Shown: positions 24,852 through 34,212 of the stretch, one piece after another
How the letters are laid out: every line of letters begins with the position of its first letter
Numbering within the stretch: position 1 is the stretch's first letter
Assembly: GCA_944390015.1 (NCBI GenBank)
Contig: CALXOL010000018.1
Location: 1 to 46,329 of the forward strand
DNA: 46,329 bases
Direction: 5' to 3'
Origin: an uncultured Spirochaetaceae bacterium
GTDB taxonomy: Bacteria; Spirochaetota; Spirochaetia; Sphaerochaetales; Sphaerochaetaceae
Notes under the pieces: generated by a model
Told to the model about the DNA's origin: nothing
Seen by the model: the letters and a program-made list of their open reading frames with translations, nothing else
Database searches by the model: none
Made by a program: the position numbers and the translations under genes

Positions 24852-26206
24852 TCCTTGTATATCTCTTTGCCTGAAATCTGCCTGATGGGTAACTCGTTAG
24901 CTTCAAAACCCGAGGAGGCTATCATTCCGAAATTAGAAACTGACAATCCTTCAAGGCGTGTTGCTTTCTCGATTTCCTCTCTCATAAGAACCTCTGGCAA
25001 TGGTTTTTCATAATATTTTACCTCATAGATCTCATAGCCGTCCAAGGTTTCAAGCGCTATGTCGAATTCTCCGTTTGTTTTTTTAATCCTGTCATCATAC
25101 CAGTATGTCCCTATGGCTATTACATCTTCTCTATCCAATTGGCTGAAATATTGTTTTGCAATGTCTTCAAAACGATAGCTTATGAATGTATTAAGGCTTG
25201 GAGAGATATACTTTTCAAAGTATGCTCTTTTTGATCCTGTAATTTGTGCTCCGATTACGTAAGTCATATAGAATCTGATTAGGTTTGAACTTATGAAATA
25301 GAATGTTTTCTTTTTATCATCAGGCTTATTTATCGGGTTCATCTTCTCAATCAGATGTGTCTCTGTTAATTCCTTCAAGATTTTTGAAAGCTGTCTTCTC
25401 TTTTTCTCATCAGAAATGCTGGATTCTATCTGGCTGTAATGCTTTTTCCCGTTCCCAATTCGTTTAATGATGATTTCTCCGTTGTTAATAGGAGATATTT
25501 CCTTGTCTATTACGCTCTCAACATAATAACGTGCAAATCCTTCTTCTGCGAGTATTAGATCCTCTATATTACCTTCAATGCCTTTTTCAGGAATGATCTG
25601 GGAAAGAATATTCGGCAGTCCGCCAAATACGGCATAGTAAGCGATTTTCTCCATGATTGGAGTGTTCTTATAAAAATTAGAAGCCTCCAGGTAATTCAGC
25701 TCTTTGAGATTAATTATGGTTGAAAATCTCATAAAGAGTGGATTTGAATTATCTATTATCAGATTTTCAAGAACCCTAACGGCACTTCCTGAGATTATGA
25801 CATTTATGTTGTCTTTCGAGTAATCAATGAAATCTCTTATCAATGCATCAACTAACACGGCTTCTGCTTTGTTATTTCCTCTGAAATCCTGATACTCATC
25901 TATGACCAAGGTTATGTTCTCATCTCTTTTACTTAAATATTGGAAGTATTTTCTTGGATCGCTGAATTCAATCCATGGTTCATTTAACGCTTCGCTTGTA
26001 ACGAGGGAAAGATTTCTCATGTTGCCACTTATTTCATCTGGTGTGGCAGTGAATACTATCTTTACTCCGGTGTAGTCTTTCAGTGCTTCAAGGATGAGAC
26101 TTGTTTTTCCTATTCTTCGTCTCCCATAGACCAGTATGGCCGCTTTACTCCTGCTCTCTATTGCCTTCTTGATTATATCGAGTTCTTTTTTCCTGCCGAC
26201 AAACAT
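24848..26206 (-). CDS. AAA ATPase with C-terminal DUF234-type domain
   Basis: This 452-residue protein begins MFVGRKKELDIIKKAI, the usual opening of archaeal-type ATPases. Walker A is GRRRIGKT (28-35) and Walker B is TLVIDEYQDF (about 99-108), followed by an IISGSAVR sensor-like motif. A winged-helix-like middle (KRRQLSKILKELTETHLIEKM) leads to a C-terminal nuclease-like region with GEFDIALETLDGYEIYEVKYYEK, whose D...E.K pattern resembles PD-(D/E)XK enzymes. The cellular role of this family is unsettled. It is distinct from the two DUF4143 ATPases near 40-43 kb and has no repeat array at its 5' end. Its 3' end meets the structured region after the tRNA. Confidence 0.85.
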   Translation of the reverse strand: MFVGRKKELDIIKKAIESRSKAAILVYGRRRIGKTSLILEALKDYTGVKIVFTATPDEISGNMRNLSLVTSEALNEPWIEFSDPRKYFQYLSKRDENITLVIDEYQDFRGNNKAEAVLVDALIRDFIDYSKDNINVIISGSAVRVLENLIIDNSNPLFMRFSTIINLKELNYLEASNFYKNTPIMEKIAYYAVFGGLPNILSQIIPEKGIEGNIEDLILAEEGFARYYVESVIDKEISPINNGEIIIKRIGNGKKHYSQIESSISDEKKRRQLSKILKELTETHLIEKMNPINKPDDKKKTFYFISSNLIRFYMTYVIGAQITGSKRAYFEKYISPSLNTFISYRFEDIAKQYFSQLDREDVIAIGTYWYDDRIKKTNGEFDIALETLDGYEIYEVKYYEKPLPEVLMREEIEKATRLEGLSVSNFGMIASSGFEANELPIRQISGKEIYKE

Positions 26207-26302
26207 GATTTTTACCTATTAATTTTTTACTAAATTATTTTTAAGTAAATTATAATTATGTAAAGTTAGTTCGTCAATCTTTTGTTTCTATGGGAGACAT
26301 TG

Positions 26303-26782
26303 TCATCCTCTTTGGAATGCAAGTCGCATCTGGCCATTTTTCAGCGTTATCTTTCCGCAATATCTGAAGCCATACTTTTTTATCAGGGCCTGCATTACCT
26401 TGTTGTCTTCATGTGTATCAATTCTGATTACAGAAGAGAGCTTGGAAGCGGTCTCTATTGCGCTTTTGAGCACATGATGGGCCTCTCTCTTTCCCGCAAC
26501 ACGGTGTATGGTCACGTATTCATAGTCCCCTTCGGGCCATGATCCATCATAGATCGTATCATATGTGGGCTCTTTTCCTATGATCGAGAATGCAGCGATT
26601 ACTTTTCCATCCTGCTCAATCACATGGAGAAATCCTGCTTCAATTTCACTTTCAATGAGGGAGAGAGGAGGATATCCTGGAGCCCACTGTCTCGGGTTTC
26701 CACTATCAATCATCCTCTCTCTTGCCTCATCATAGACAAGCCTCAATGCATCGATATCTTCTACTACGGCTTTTCTTATCAT
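26303..26782 (-). CDS. GNAT-family N-acetyltransferase
   Basis: This 159-residue protein begins MIRKAVVEDIDALRLVYDEARERM, the standard GNAT opening strand and helix. It shows VIEQDGKVIAAFSI (beta4) and VAGKREAHHVLKSAIETA in place of the acetyl-CoA loop, then IRIDTHEDNKVMQALIKKYGFRYCG, typical of the C-terminal fold. The substrate is unknown. The gene lies two bases after the UPF0210 stop on the same strand, so it is probably the last gene of that unit. Confidence 0.85.
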   Translation of the reverse strand: MIRKAVVEDIDALRLVYDEARERMIDSGNPRQWAPGYPPLSLIESEIEAGFLHVIEQDGKVIAAFSIIGKEPTYDTIYDGSWPEGDYEYVTIHRVAGKREAHHVLKSAIETASKLSSVIRIDTHEDNKVMQALIKKYGFRYCGKITLKNGQMRLAFQRG

Positions 26783-26784
26783 GA

Positions 26785-28149
26785 TTAATTCTTGAAGCTG
26801 TGAATCGGAGCTGGGATTCTTCCCCCTCTTTTAATGAAGGATGCACATGAGAACTGATTCACCTTCATTATCGGGGCCTCTCCCAGAAGTCCTCCGAACT
26901 CGGCTTTCTCTCCCTCTTTCTTGCCATAGGCTGGAATGACTCTGACCGCTGTCGTCTTCTGGTTTATCATACCGATTGCCATCTCATCCGCGATTATTCC
27001 GCTGATGGTCTCTGCGCTCGTGTCCCCGGGGATTGCTATCATATCCAGTCCTACTGAGCATACGCTCGTCATTGCCTCAAGCTTCTCTATATTAAGAGAG
27101 CCTGCGTTTACAGCATCGATCATCCCATGATCCTCGCTTACAGGGATGAATGCACCGCTTAGGCCTCCGACTGAGGAGGATGCCATTATTCCACCTTTCT
27201 TGACGCTGTCATTTAAAAGTGCCAGTGCCGCAGTCGTGCCTGGAGCTCCGACCCTCTCTATTCCCATCGCCTCTATTATCTCTGCGATACTGTCGCCGAT
27301 CGCAGGGGTGGGGGCTAATGAGAGATCGACTATTCCAAAAGGTATTCCAAGGCGCTTTGAGGCCTCCTCTGCGACAAGAACTCCAAGCCTGGTAATCTTG
27401 AACGCAGTCTTCTTTATAAGCTCGCACAGTGCGCAGAAATCGAGATTCTCCGCACCTTGGAGTGCTGTCTTTATAACCCCTGGACCACTTACTCCAACGT
27501 TTATGACCGCATCCGACTCTGTAACGCCGTGGAAGGCTCCAGCCATGAACGGGTTATCATCAGGGGCGTTCGTAAATACTACGAGTTTTGCACATCCTAT
27601 GCTGTCTCTTTCTCTTGTAAGGTATGCAGTCTTCTTGATTATCCTTCCCATCAGAGCAACCGCATCCATGTTTATTCCGGTTTTTGTGGATCCGAGATTG
27701 ATGGAGGCACAGACATTATCGGTCTGGCTGAGTGCCTCTGGTATGCTTTCAATCAGGAGGCGCTCACTTTCGCTTATACCCTTTGCCGGTATGGCAGAAA
27801 AGCCTCCAAGGAAGTTTACTCCCACTTCTTTTGCTGCTTTATCGAGGGTCTTTGCAATTTTCACATAATCATCACTCGTTTTCGCACAGGATGAGGCGAT
27901 TATCGAGATCGGTGTTACCGATATCCTCTTATTTATGATTGGAATGGCATACTCTTTCTCTATCTCAGCTCCTGTCTTTATGAGGTCTTTTGCCTTCCTC
28001 GTAATCCTCTCATAGATGTTTTCACATGTTTTATCCACATCATCCGTTTCGCATCCGAGCAGTGAGAGTCCCAGCGTTATCGTCCTGACATCGAGGTTCT
28101 CCTTCTCGATCATGCGGTTGGTTTCGATTACTTCATTAATGTTTATCAT
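26785..28149 (-). CDS. UPF0210 (DUF711) family protein
   Basis: This 454-residue protein is full length for the UPF0210/DUF711 family, whose fold is related to pyruvate formate-lyase-type barrels. Recognisable blocks are [27 protein letters not shown], the glycine-rich [21 protein letters not shown] and [15 protein letters not shown]. The biochemical role is not established. It starts one base after the stop of an upstream ACT-domain gene, a pairing (UPF0237 with UPF0210) seen in many bacteria, which suggests an amino-acid or metabolite-responsive pair. Confidence 0.92.
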   Translation of the reverse strand: MININEVIETNRMIEKENLDVRTITLGLSLLGCETDDVDKTCENIYERITRKAKDLIKTGAEIEKEYAIPIINKRISVTPISIIASSCAKTSDDYVKIAKTLDKAAKEVGVNFLGGFSAIPAKGISESERLLIESIPEALSQTDNVCASINLGSTKTGINMDAVALMGRIIKKTAYLTRERDSIGCAKLVVFTNAPDDNPFMAGAFHGVTESDAVINVGVSGPGVIKTALQGAENLDFCALCELIKKTAFKITRLGVLVAEEASKRLGIPFGIVDLSLAPTPAIGDSIAEIIEAMGIERVGAPGTTAALALLNDSVKKGGIMASSSVGGLSGAFIPVSEDHGMIDAVNAGSLNIEKLEAMTSVCSVGLDMIAIPGDTSAETISGIIADEMAIGMINQKTTAVRVIPAYGKKEGEKAEFGGLLGEAPIMKVNQFSCASFIKRGGRIPAPIHSFKN

Positions 28150-28150
28150 C

Positions 28151-28423
28151 TCAGATCCTCTGCATCTTCTCGAATATCTCTTCCCTCTGGAGCTTTATCT
28201 GCACACCGATGCTCTTTCCAAGCTCTTCCAGCTCATCGGATAGAACAGAGAAGCTTTTTGTAGCCTCATTCGTATCTGTGATCATCATCATTGTGAAGAA
28301 TCCATCGACGATTGTCTGGCTTATGTCCTGGATGTTGATATTGTTTTCGGCAAGGTAGGTGCAAACTTTTGCGATTATTCCGACCTGGTCCTTTCCGACG
28401 ACGGTTATAATGCTTTTTTTCAT
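28151..28423 (-). CDS. ACT-domain protein, UPF0237
   Basis: This 90-residue protein is a single ACT domain: [21 protein letters not shown], then [21 protein letters not shown] set the start at 28423, where AAGGAA lies six bases upstream; a longer frame from 28507 lacks a ribosome binding site. ACT domains bind amino acids as regulatory dimers. It is first in the minus-strand unit with UPF0210 and the acetyltransferase, divergent from the GT8 gene. Confidence 0.9.
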   Translation of the reverse strand: MKKSIITVVGKDQVGIIAKVCTYLAENNINIQDISQTIVDGFFTMMMITDTNEATKSFSVLSDELEELGKSIGVQIKLQREEIFEKMQRI

Positions 28424-28484
28424 CTTTATTCCTTTATGTGAGTTTTTTGCTATTATTATATAGTAAAGAGGGATTTTGGAACAT

Positions 28485-29300
28485 ATGAACATCTTGCTTA
28501 CGCTCAATCGAAATTATCTATCTGTCGCCCTTGTGATGCTTTTTTCTCTGATAGCAAACAACAAAGATGTTGATTTAAGAATATATGTGCTCTCAAAAGA
28601 TCTTAGGGAGGAGGATTTTCTCCCTTTCAAAAGCCCAAAAGTCCTTTTCTTCCTTATAAAACCCTCTCTTAATCTGGATGATGCCATGACTACAAAGCGC
28701 TATCCAGAGGAGATGTACTACCGCCTTTTTGCGTTCTCCCTGCTCCCTGACAGTGTTGATAAGATCTTATATCTGGATCCCGATATAATAGTGAACGGGA
28801 GCCTGAGAGAACTGTATGATACACCTCTTGGCTCAACATATACCGCGGGATGCTCGCATGTGAAAGAAATGCTTACTAAGATAAACTCTCTCCGTCTTAA
28901 CACGGAGAGTGCCACCGCTTATCTCAATACCGGTGTTCTTTTGATGAACCTTGCCCTCATAAGAAAAGATTTCACAAAAGAGATGATAGAGCGCACTATA
29001 GCGGAGAACAGGTCGAGGCTGCTGCTTCCCGATCAGGATATCATGGTGATACTTTTCAAAGAGAGGATTACGGTTCTCGATAGCCTTAAATATAACCTCT
29101 CCGACAGGATATTAACCCTTGCCAGGCTAAGTGGAATCAAGGGGCTTACACTTGATTATGTGAAAAACAATACTGTGATAATCCATTATTGTGGAAGGAA
29201 CAAACCGTGGCGTGAAGGCTATCATGGCAATCTTGGCAGGTTCTATTTCCATTATAGGGATAAGCTGGCTGAGAGCATTGGCTCAGATGGTTTTGTTTGA
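28485..29300 (+). CDS. Family 8 glycosyltransferase
   Basis: The protein is about 271 residues. MNILLTLNRNYLSVALVMLFSL matches the N-terminal nucleotide-sugar binding strand of GT8 enzymes. The metal-binding DxD appears in ILYLDPDIIVNG, AYLNTGVLLMN is the conserved acceptor-side motif, and IHYCGRNKPW the C-terminal one. Family members transfer glucose or galactose to lipopolysaccharide-like or protein acceptors. I chose ATG 28485; an in-frame TTG at 28476 has a closer AGAGGG and is possible. It heads the plus-strand run of four genes before enolase. Confidence 0.88.
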   Translation: MNILLTLNRNYLSVALVMLFSLIANNKDVDLRIYVLSKDLREEDFLPFKSPKVLFFLIKPSLNLDDAMTTKRYPEEMYYRLFAFSLLPDSVDKILYLDPDIIVNGSLRELYDTPLGSTYTAGCSHVKEMLTKINSLRLNTESATAYLNTGVLLMNLALIRKDFTKEMIERTIAENRSRLLLPDQDIMVILFKERITVLDSLKYNLSDRILTLARLSGIKGLTLDYVKNNTVIIHYCGRNKPWREGYHGNLGRFYFHYRDKLAESIGSDGFV

Positions 29301-29323
29301 CAAAAACGATTAACTCTTATTAC
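29297..29323 (+). promoter_or_regulatory. Possible promoter overlapping the GT8 stop codon
   Basis: A consensus TTGACA (29297-29302) overlaps the GT8 stop. TATTAC (29318-29323) is the nearest -10-like box, with a 15-base gap that is short. The next ATG is at 29333 without a visible ribosome binding site, so transcripts could be almost leaderless. Confidence 0.35.
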
Positions 29324-29332
29324 CATTTTCGT

Positions 29333-29584
29333 ATGAGAAAATTAATTAAACTGATTTTGAAACTCGTAACGATACTTATTGCCCTTGCGATAATCTATGC
29401 CGCATACCTATTCGTCTCTTCAGGATTCGATCTTAATGCGGTAAAGAGCGGTTTCATGCGCCTTTTCAACCAGGCCGAGCCATATGTTGAGAACATCGAT
29501 GTAGATGCGATCAAAGGCGGTGTTGAGAATGCGTTGGACAGCCTCGGGGGCACTATTGAAAGCGCTGTAGACAATATAGGATGA
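29333..29584 (+). CDS. Small single-pass membrane protein
   Basis: This 83-residue protein has a basic start (MRKLIKLILK), one transmembrane segment (LVTILIALAIIYAAYLFVSS) and an amphipathic acidic tail with VENIDVDAIKGGVENALDSLGG. I recognise no family. The next gene follows after four bases, suggesting co-transcription with the CoA-binding and oxidoreductase genes. The start is uncertain because no ribosome binding site is visible; a TTG at 29297 would add 12 residues. Confidence 0.65.
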   Translation: MRKLIKLILKLVTILIALAIIYAAYLFVSSGFDLNAVKSGFMRLFNQAEPYVENIDVDAIKGGVENALDSLGGTIESAVDNIG

Positions 29585-29588
29585 GGCT

Positions 29589-29972
29589 ATGGAGAGCATT
29601 GTTTTAAAAGGGAAAAAGAATTTTGTCGTCCTTGGAAAGACAGAGGATGAGACGAAATATGCATATAAGATAAAGAAAGCACTGCTTGATAACGGATATA
29701 ACGTGATTGCCATACCTGAGGATGCGGATGCGATCGACAAAGTTGCTTTTGATATCGATCTTATCGATTTCTGCATCAATCCAGTAAAGGGGCTTGAATT
29801 ATTAAAGGCATCAGGAAAGAAGATTTCCTATGCGGTCATACAGCCTGGTGCCGGCTCGAATGAGATTGAAGATGCTCTTTTTGAAAGAGGAATTCCTTTC
29901 ATTAACGGGTGTGTGCTCAGGGAGCTGGAGAAAGAGGGGAGGTACTCCTTTGAAGATAGTAATCATAGGTAA
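29589..29972 (+). CDS. CoA-binding (YccU-like) domain protein
   Basis: This 127-residue protein has the Rossmann-type CoA-binding pattern: KNFVVLGKTEDETKYAYKIKKALLDNGYNVIAI, then AVIQPGAGSNEIEDALFERGIPFINGCVLREL. The length fits stand-alone CoA-binding domain proteins, whose function is unclear. It overlaps the oxidoreductase by 23 bases, pointing to translational coupling. Confidence 0.85.
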   Translation: MESIVLKGKKNFVVLGKTEDETKYAYKIKKALLDNGYNVIAIPEDADAIDKVAFDIDLIDFCINPVKGLELLKASGKKISYAVIQPGAGSNEIEDALFERGIPFINGCVLRELEKEGRYSFEDSNHR

Positions 29973-31086
29973 TGGCATTTCAGCAGAGCGGGCTCTTACC
30001 GAGCTTTTCAAATCAGATGGCCTTGATGTGACGCTCATCAAAGGTGAGGAGTATGGACCATACCCGAGGCCGAGGCTTCCTGAGTTCATCAAAGGGGCAG
30101 TGGATGTATCTCTCTTTAAGAAAGATAAGCTCTCACCTTTCATCTTGAAAGGTTTAAAAGTAGTGAGAGGCGCTGTAATCAGCCTGGATACAAAAGAAAA
30201 GACCATCATCCTTAAGGATGGTGATGAAATCTCCTATGATAAGCTGATTATCACAAGCGGGGCTGATTCAAACCGTCTTACAATAGCAAACGACGGCCTT
30301 GATGTGCTCTCTTTGAGAACAATAGCGGATGCTGAGAGGATAATAGCGGAGCTTGAGAGGAAAAAGAGGCCTGTGGTAATAGGTGCGGGCCTCCTTGGTC
30401 TTGAGCTGGCTGCCGCTATAAGCATAAGGACTGGAGGAGGCGTATCTGTAATAGAGGGAGCCGATCATATCCTTCCAAAACAGTTGGATGAGAAGGCATC
30501 GCTCTTTTTTGAAAAGCTTTTGAAAGAAAAAGGTATATCCATCATCAAGGGCAGTTATCCGAAGTGTTATGAGAAGGATGCGGTAGTTCTATCCGATGGA
30601 AGACGGATTCCCTCAGATCTTGCACTTGAGTCAGTCGGCATCCGTCCATCCATCGAATTTGCCGCCAATGCGGGACTCGATATTGCCCGTGCCATAAAAA
30701 TAAACAGCAGGGCAGAGACGAGTGCGAAAGATGTCTATGCAGCAGGGGATGCCTCTGAATATGATAAGCTCTCTCCCGGCCTTGTATATTATGCGCTTGA
30801 GACTGCCCGAGTGGCGGCAATAAACGCAAAAGGTGGAGATGCCGTAATCTCTCTTTCTTCCCCTTCGGCTTCAATCGAGGCATGTGGAATTGCCGCATAC
30901 AGCCTCGGTGATATAAAAAATGCTGCAAGGGTGGAGTCTAAGGAGAGCAGAGAGCGCTATGAGGCTCTATATATCAGCGAGGATGGAATTCTTCTTGGCG
31001 CTATCGCAGTAGGCTCAAGGGCCAACATGATGAGAGCGCAGAAGAACATCGGAGAGCCTGTTGATTTGAGCCTTCTAGATTTTTAA
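29950..31086 (+). CDS. NAD(P)/FAD-dependent oxidoreductase
   Basis: This is 378 residues from a TTG start. GAGGGGAGG lies just upstream, and the reading begins exactly at the FAD fold (KIVIIGNGISAERAL). A longer frame starting at 29830 would carry an implausible N-terminal extension through the neighbouring gene. The second nucleotide-binding motif is PVVIGAGLLGLELAAAI, and DVYAAGDASEY is the FAD-pyrophosphate motif. It resembles NADH:rubredoxin reductase/nitrite-reductase-like flavoproteins. No redox-active CxxxxC is seen, so it is not a classical disulfide reductase. The electron acceptor is unknown. Confidence 0.88.
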   Translation: MKIVIIGNGISAERALTELFKSDGLDVTLIKGEEYGPYPRPRLPEFIKGAVDVSLFKKDKLSPFILKGLKVVRGAVISLDTKEKTIILKDGDEISYDKLIITSGADSNRLTIANDGLDVLSLRTIADAERIIAELERKKRPVVIGAGLLGLELAAAISIRTGGGVSVIEGADHILPKQLDEKASLFFEKLLKEKGISIIKGSYPKCYEKDAVVLSDGRRIPSDLALESVGIRPSIEFAANAGLDIARAIKINSRAETSAKDVYAAGDASEYDKLSPGLVYYALETARVAAINAKGGDAVISLSSPSASIEACGIAAYSLGDIKNAARVESKESRERYEALYISEDGILLGAIAVGSRANMMRAQKNIGEPVDLSLLDF

Positions 31087-31127
31087 TGCTCAATAGATTA
31101 AAATTTATCGATAGTGCATTAGTAAGT

Positions 31128-31156
31128 TTGACTAATTGCTTCTATATAGGTAATAT
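31128..31156 (+). promoter_or_regulatory. Strong promoter of enolase
   Basis: TTGACT (31128-31133) and TAATAT (31151-31156) are exactly 17 bases apart. An AAGGAG ribosome binding site (31166-31171) lies ten bases before the ATG. Confidence 0.75.
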
Positions 31157-31163
31157 TTCATAA

Positions 31164-32477
<1,314 letters not shown>

Positions 32478-32496
32478 TCTTAGAAAATCTCAGTTT

Positions 32497-32530
32497 TGGC
32501 CATCCTTTTTTTGACGGGATGGCCATTTTT
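32497..32530 (+). terminator. Intrinsic terminator after enolase
   Basis: TGGCCATCC (32497-32505) pairs with GGATGGCCA (32517-32525), followed by TTTTT. Confidence 0.93.
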
Positions 32531-32572
32531 GTCAAAAAATTTTTAAAATTTTTTAGACCATTTAAAAAAGAC

Positions 32573-32724
32573 AAATTCACATCTTTCTAACACAATTTTA
32601 TATTTTAGATAATAAAATATAGCTAAGAGCATAACTATAAAACCTAAAGTTACAATACATCAAAAAATACAGAAAACCAATTAAGAACAAAATACAAATT
32701 GAATTGTGTAGGAAAGATGAATTT
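32573..32724. repeat. Long-range inverted repeat upstream of OMP1
   Basis: The gap from enolase to OMP1 (32478-32829) holds the enolase terminator, A/T-rich DNA, this inverted repeat and the OMP1 promoter. CATCTTTCTAACACAATT (32580-32597) is matched in reverse complement by AATTGTGTAGGAAAGATG (32702-32719), 16 of 18 bases. The pairing extends outward (AAATT/AATTT) with a two-base bulge. The arms enclose about 104 bp with no reading frame. It may be a small mobile-element relic, a cruciform or a protein-binding pair. The right arm ends four bases before the OMP1 -35 box. Confidence 0.6.
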
Positions 32725-32727
32725 AAC

Positions 32728-32757
32728 TTGACGGGTGTTTGTAGCGATGTTTATAAT
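32728..32757 (+). promoter_or_regulatory. OMP1 promoter
   Basis: TTGACG (32728-32733) and a perfect TATAAT (32752-32757) are 18 bases apart. The 65-base leader contains GGGG/CCCC and GTGC/GCAC complementary segments and a GGAGGAAG ribosome binding site. Confidence 0.75.
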
Positions 32758-32829
32758 ATCAATCGTATAACGGAAAAAAAGGGGAAAAACGTGCCCTGAG
32801 GTGCGCACCCCGTATTATTTGGAGGAAGT

Positions 32830-33921
32830 ATGAAAAAGATACTTACAATTCTTACAGTTGCACTTCTCGCATGTACAACTGTATTCGCAGCTTTAAATGT
32901 AAGTGGTGAGTTCGAAGCTGGTTACAAGTTTAGCTTTGACGGTGGCTTTACAGCAGCACCTGAGGATGACGAGGGTAAAGAAGGTAAAGTAACATTAAAA
33001 ATTACAGATGATGCAGGAATCTGGACTGTTAACATAAAAGCTCTTGATGAGCTTGATTCAGGCAACGCTCTTAAGGCAAATCTTTCACTTAACGTAGCAG
33101 CTCTTCTTGCAGCTAATGGCGTAGACATGGGAGATGTAAGCCTTGCTCTCAGCCTTGGTGGAAATGATAAGCTTACAGCGCTTTCTGCTTATAATGATGT
33201 AACAGGTGACGGTGGATTTAAGTTCAAGAATAATTCTAAGGGCTGGGGAAAGTATGGTTATTCAACTGAAATATCTGTAGGTTACGGAGATCTGATTCAG
33301 GCAAAGTTTGGAATCGATCCTGTTTATGAACCAACATCAGAAATGCCAATAGTAGCAAGTGTAATGTCAGCTCCTGTCGATGGAGTTAAGGTATCTGTTG
33401 CTTATTCTCACAATGCAGTAATTTACGCATTAGGTAGCGATGGAAATGCAGTTAATGTAACAAATGCATTTGGTGGTGCTGTTGACTTGAACATTGGCGC
33501 TCTCCTTGATAGCGATTTTGCTCTTGGTGTAACTGTTTACGACAACTTCGGATGGGGCGGATTCACAAGCTCAGCTAAAGGTGTAGATCCTATAGGAGAT
33601 ACATACAATGCATTCGCAGCTGCTGTTTATGGTGGAGTTGATGTAGTTGACGCTTTCTTCGAGCTCAGAATGGATAATGCAACTAGCGCAAAGAAGACAA
33701 CTACCACTCTTGGTATGAAGACTCAGGTTAACCTCAACGTCGTTGAAAACCTCGGACTTGATGTTTATCTTGCTGCTAGTGACTTCTCTGATTTCGGTAA
33801 TACATTCGCAGTTGGTGGAGATGCTTCTTACACAATCTCTGGTGTAAAGTTTGCTGCAAACCTCGAGTATGGTGCAACAGCAGGATTCTCAGTAACACCG
33901 AAAGTTGTTATTACATTCTAA
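32830..33921 (+). CDS. Outer-membrane barrel protein, paralog OMP1
   Basis: This 363-residue protein has the signal peptide MKKILTILTVALLACTTVFA, cleaved after VFA. The mature part is rich in alternating beta-strand patterns, Gly and aromatics, and ends VTPKVVITF, a C-terminal beta-signal with terminal Phe. Blocks shared with its paralogs are ALSAYNDVTGD, VYGGVDVVDAFFE and NVVENLGLDV; the segments between vary. This suggests a porin-like major outer-membrane protein with variable surface loops. It has the strongest promoter of the family and lacks the leader hairpin of OMP2-OMP4. The first 89 bases are identical to OMP2. Confidence 0.85.
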   Translation: MKKILTILTVALLACTTVFAALNVSGEFEAGYKFSFDGGFTAAPEDDEGKEGKVTLKITDDAGIWTVNIKALDELDSGNALKANLSLNVAALLAANGVDMGDVSLALSLGGNDKLTALSAYNDVTGDGGFKFKNNSKGWGKYGYSTEISVGYGDLIQAKFGIDPVYEPTSEMPIVASVMSAPVDGVKVSVAYSHNAVIYALGSDGNAVNVTNAFGGAVDLNIGALLDSDFALGVTVYDNFGWGGFTSSAKGVDPIGDTYNAFAAAVYGGVDVVDAFFELRMDNATSAKKTTTTLGMKTQVNLNVVENLGLDVYLAASDFSDFGNTFAVGGDASYTISGVKFAANLEYGATAGFSVTPKVVITF

Positions 33922-33944
33922 TAGTTATCAACTATCTACTTATG

Positions 33945-33972
33945 CCGGATCCATGTGGGTCCGGTTTTTTTT
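33945..33972 (+). terminator. OMP1 terminator (family type)
   Basis: CCGGATCC (33945-33952) pairs with GGGTCCGG (33957-33964, one G-U pair), then eight T. The same stem with different loops follows OMP2, OMP3 and OMP4. Confidence 0.93.
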
Positions 33973-33999
33973 GTAGAATTCTATAAAAATCGCTAATCA

Positions 34000-34141
34000 T
34001 TCGTCATTAAAATCTTTGTACTGTATACTTTTGTTGACAAGTACGAAAAAATGACGAAAAAAAAGCATAGGTAATTCAGCCTTCGCCATGAAACTTTCCC
34101 TTCAAGATTTCGAGAAAGATAATATTGCATAACTACTAACC
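34000..34141 (+). pseudogene. Relic of a DUF4143 ATPase module
   Basis: TTCGTCATTAAAATC (34000-34014) is one orphan unit of the repeat found three times before the ATPase at 41609. About 45 bases on, an open stretch (34061-34132) encodes KSIGNSAFAMKLSLQDFEKD and then NIA before a stop. This resembles the family C-termini QAIRLSRKNVGEEGK and AGIKLTTGNIGVENN. The 11 bases after the stop (AACTACTAACC, 34131-34141) recur after the C-terminal remnant of the broken ATPase (38772-38782). The body of the gene is missing. A few dozen bases of similarity make this suggestive, not certain. Confidence 0.5.
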
Positions 34142-34212
34142 TTTATAAAAATCAGGCAATTCTTATAAACGTCAAAGAAATCTTTATAGAAAAACTATAT
34201 TTCTTATAATAA
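34141..34212. repeat. Four 20-21-bp degenerate repeats at the 3' end of fic1
   Basis: CTTTATAAAAATC, CTTATAAACGTC, CTTTATAGAAAAAC and CTTATAATAATC begin at 34141, 34162, 34182 and 34203, about two helical turns apart. Similar TATAAA-type words 20 bp apart (35361 and 35381) lie just upstream of the fic1 start, so the motif flanks the gene. AT-rich chance similarity cannot be excluded. Confidence 0.45.

Noticed and set aside
24512-24874. Open frames of 85-93 codons on both strands across the tRNA region
   Set aside because: They run through tRNA-fMet and the downstream hairpins, have no ribosome binding site and show no protein-like composition.
29830-29949. A 40-residue N-terminal extension of the flavin oxidoreductase
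   Set aside because: It runs through the CoA-binding gene, whereas TTG 29950 has an excellent ribosome binding site and begins at the FAD fold.
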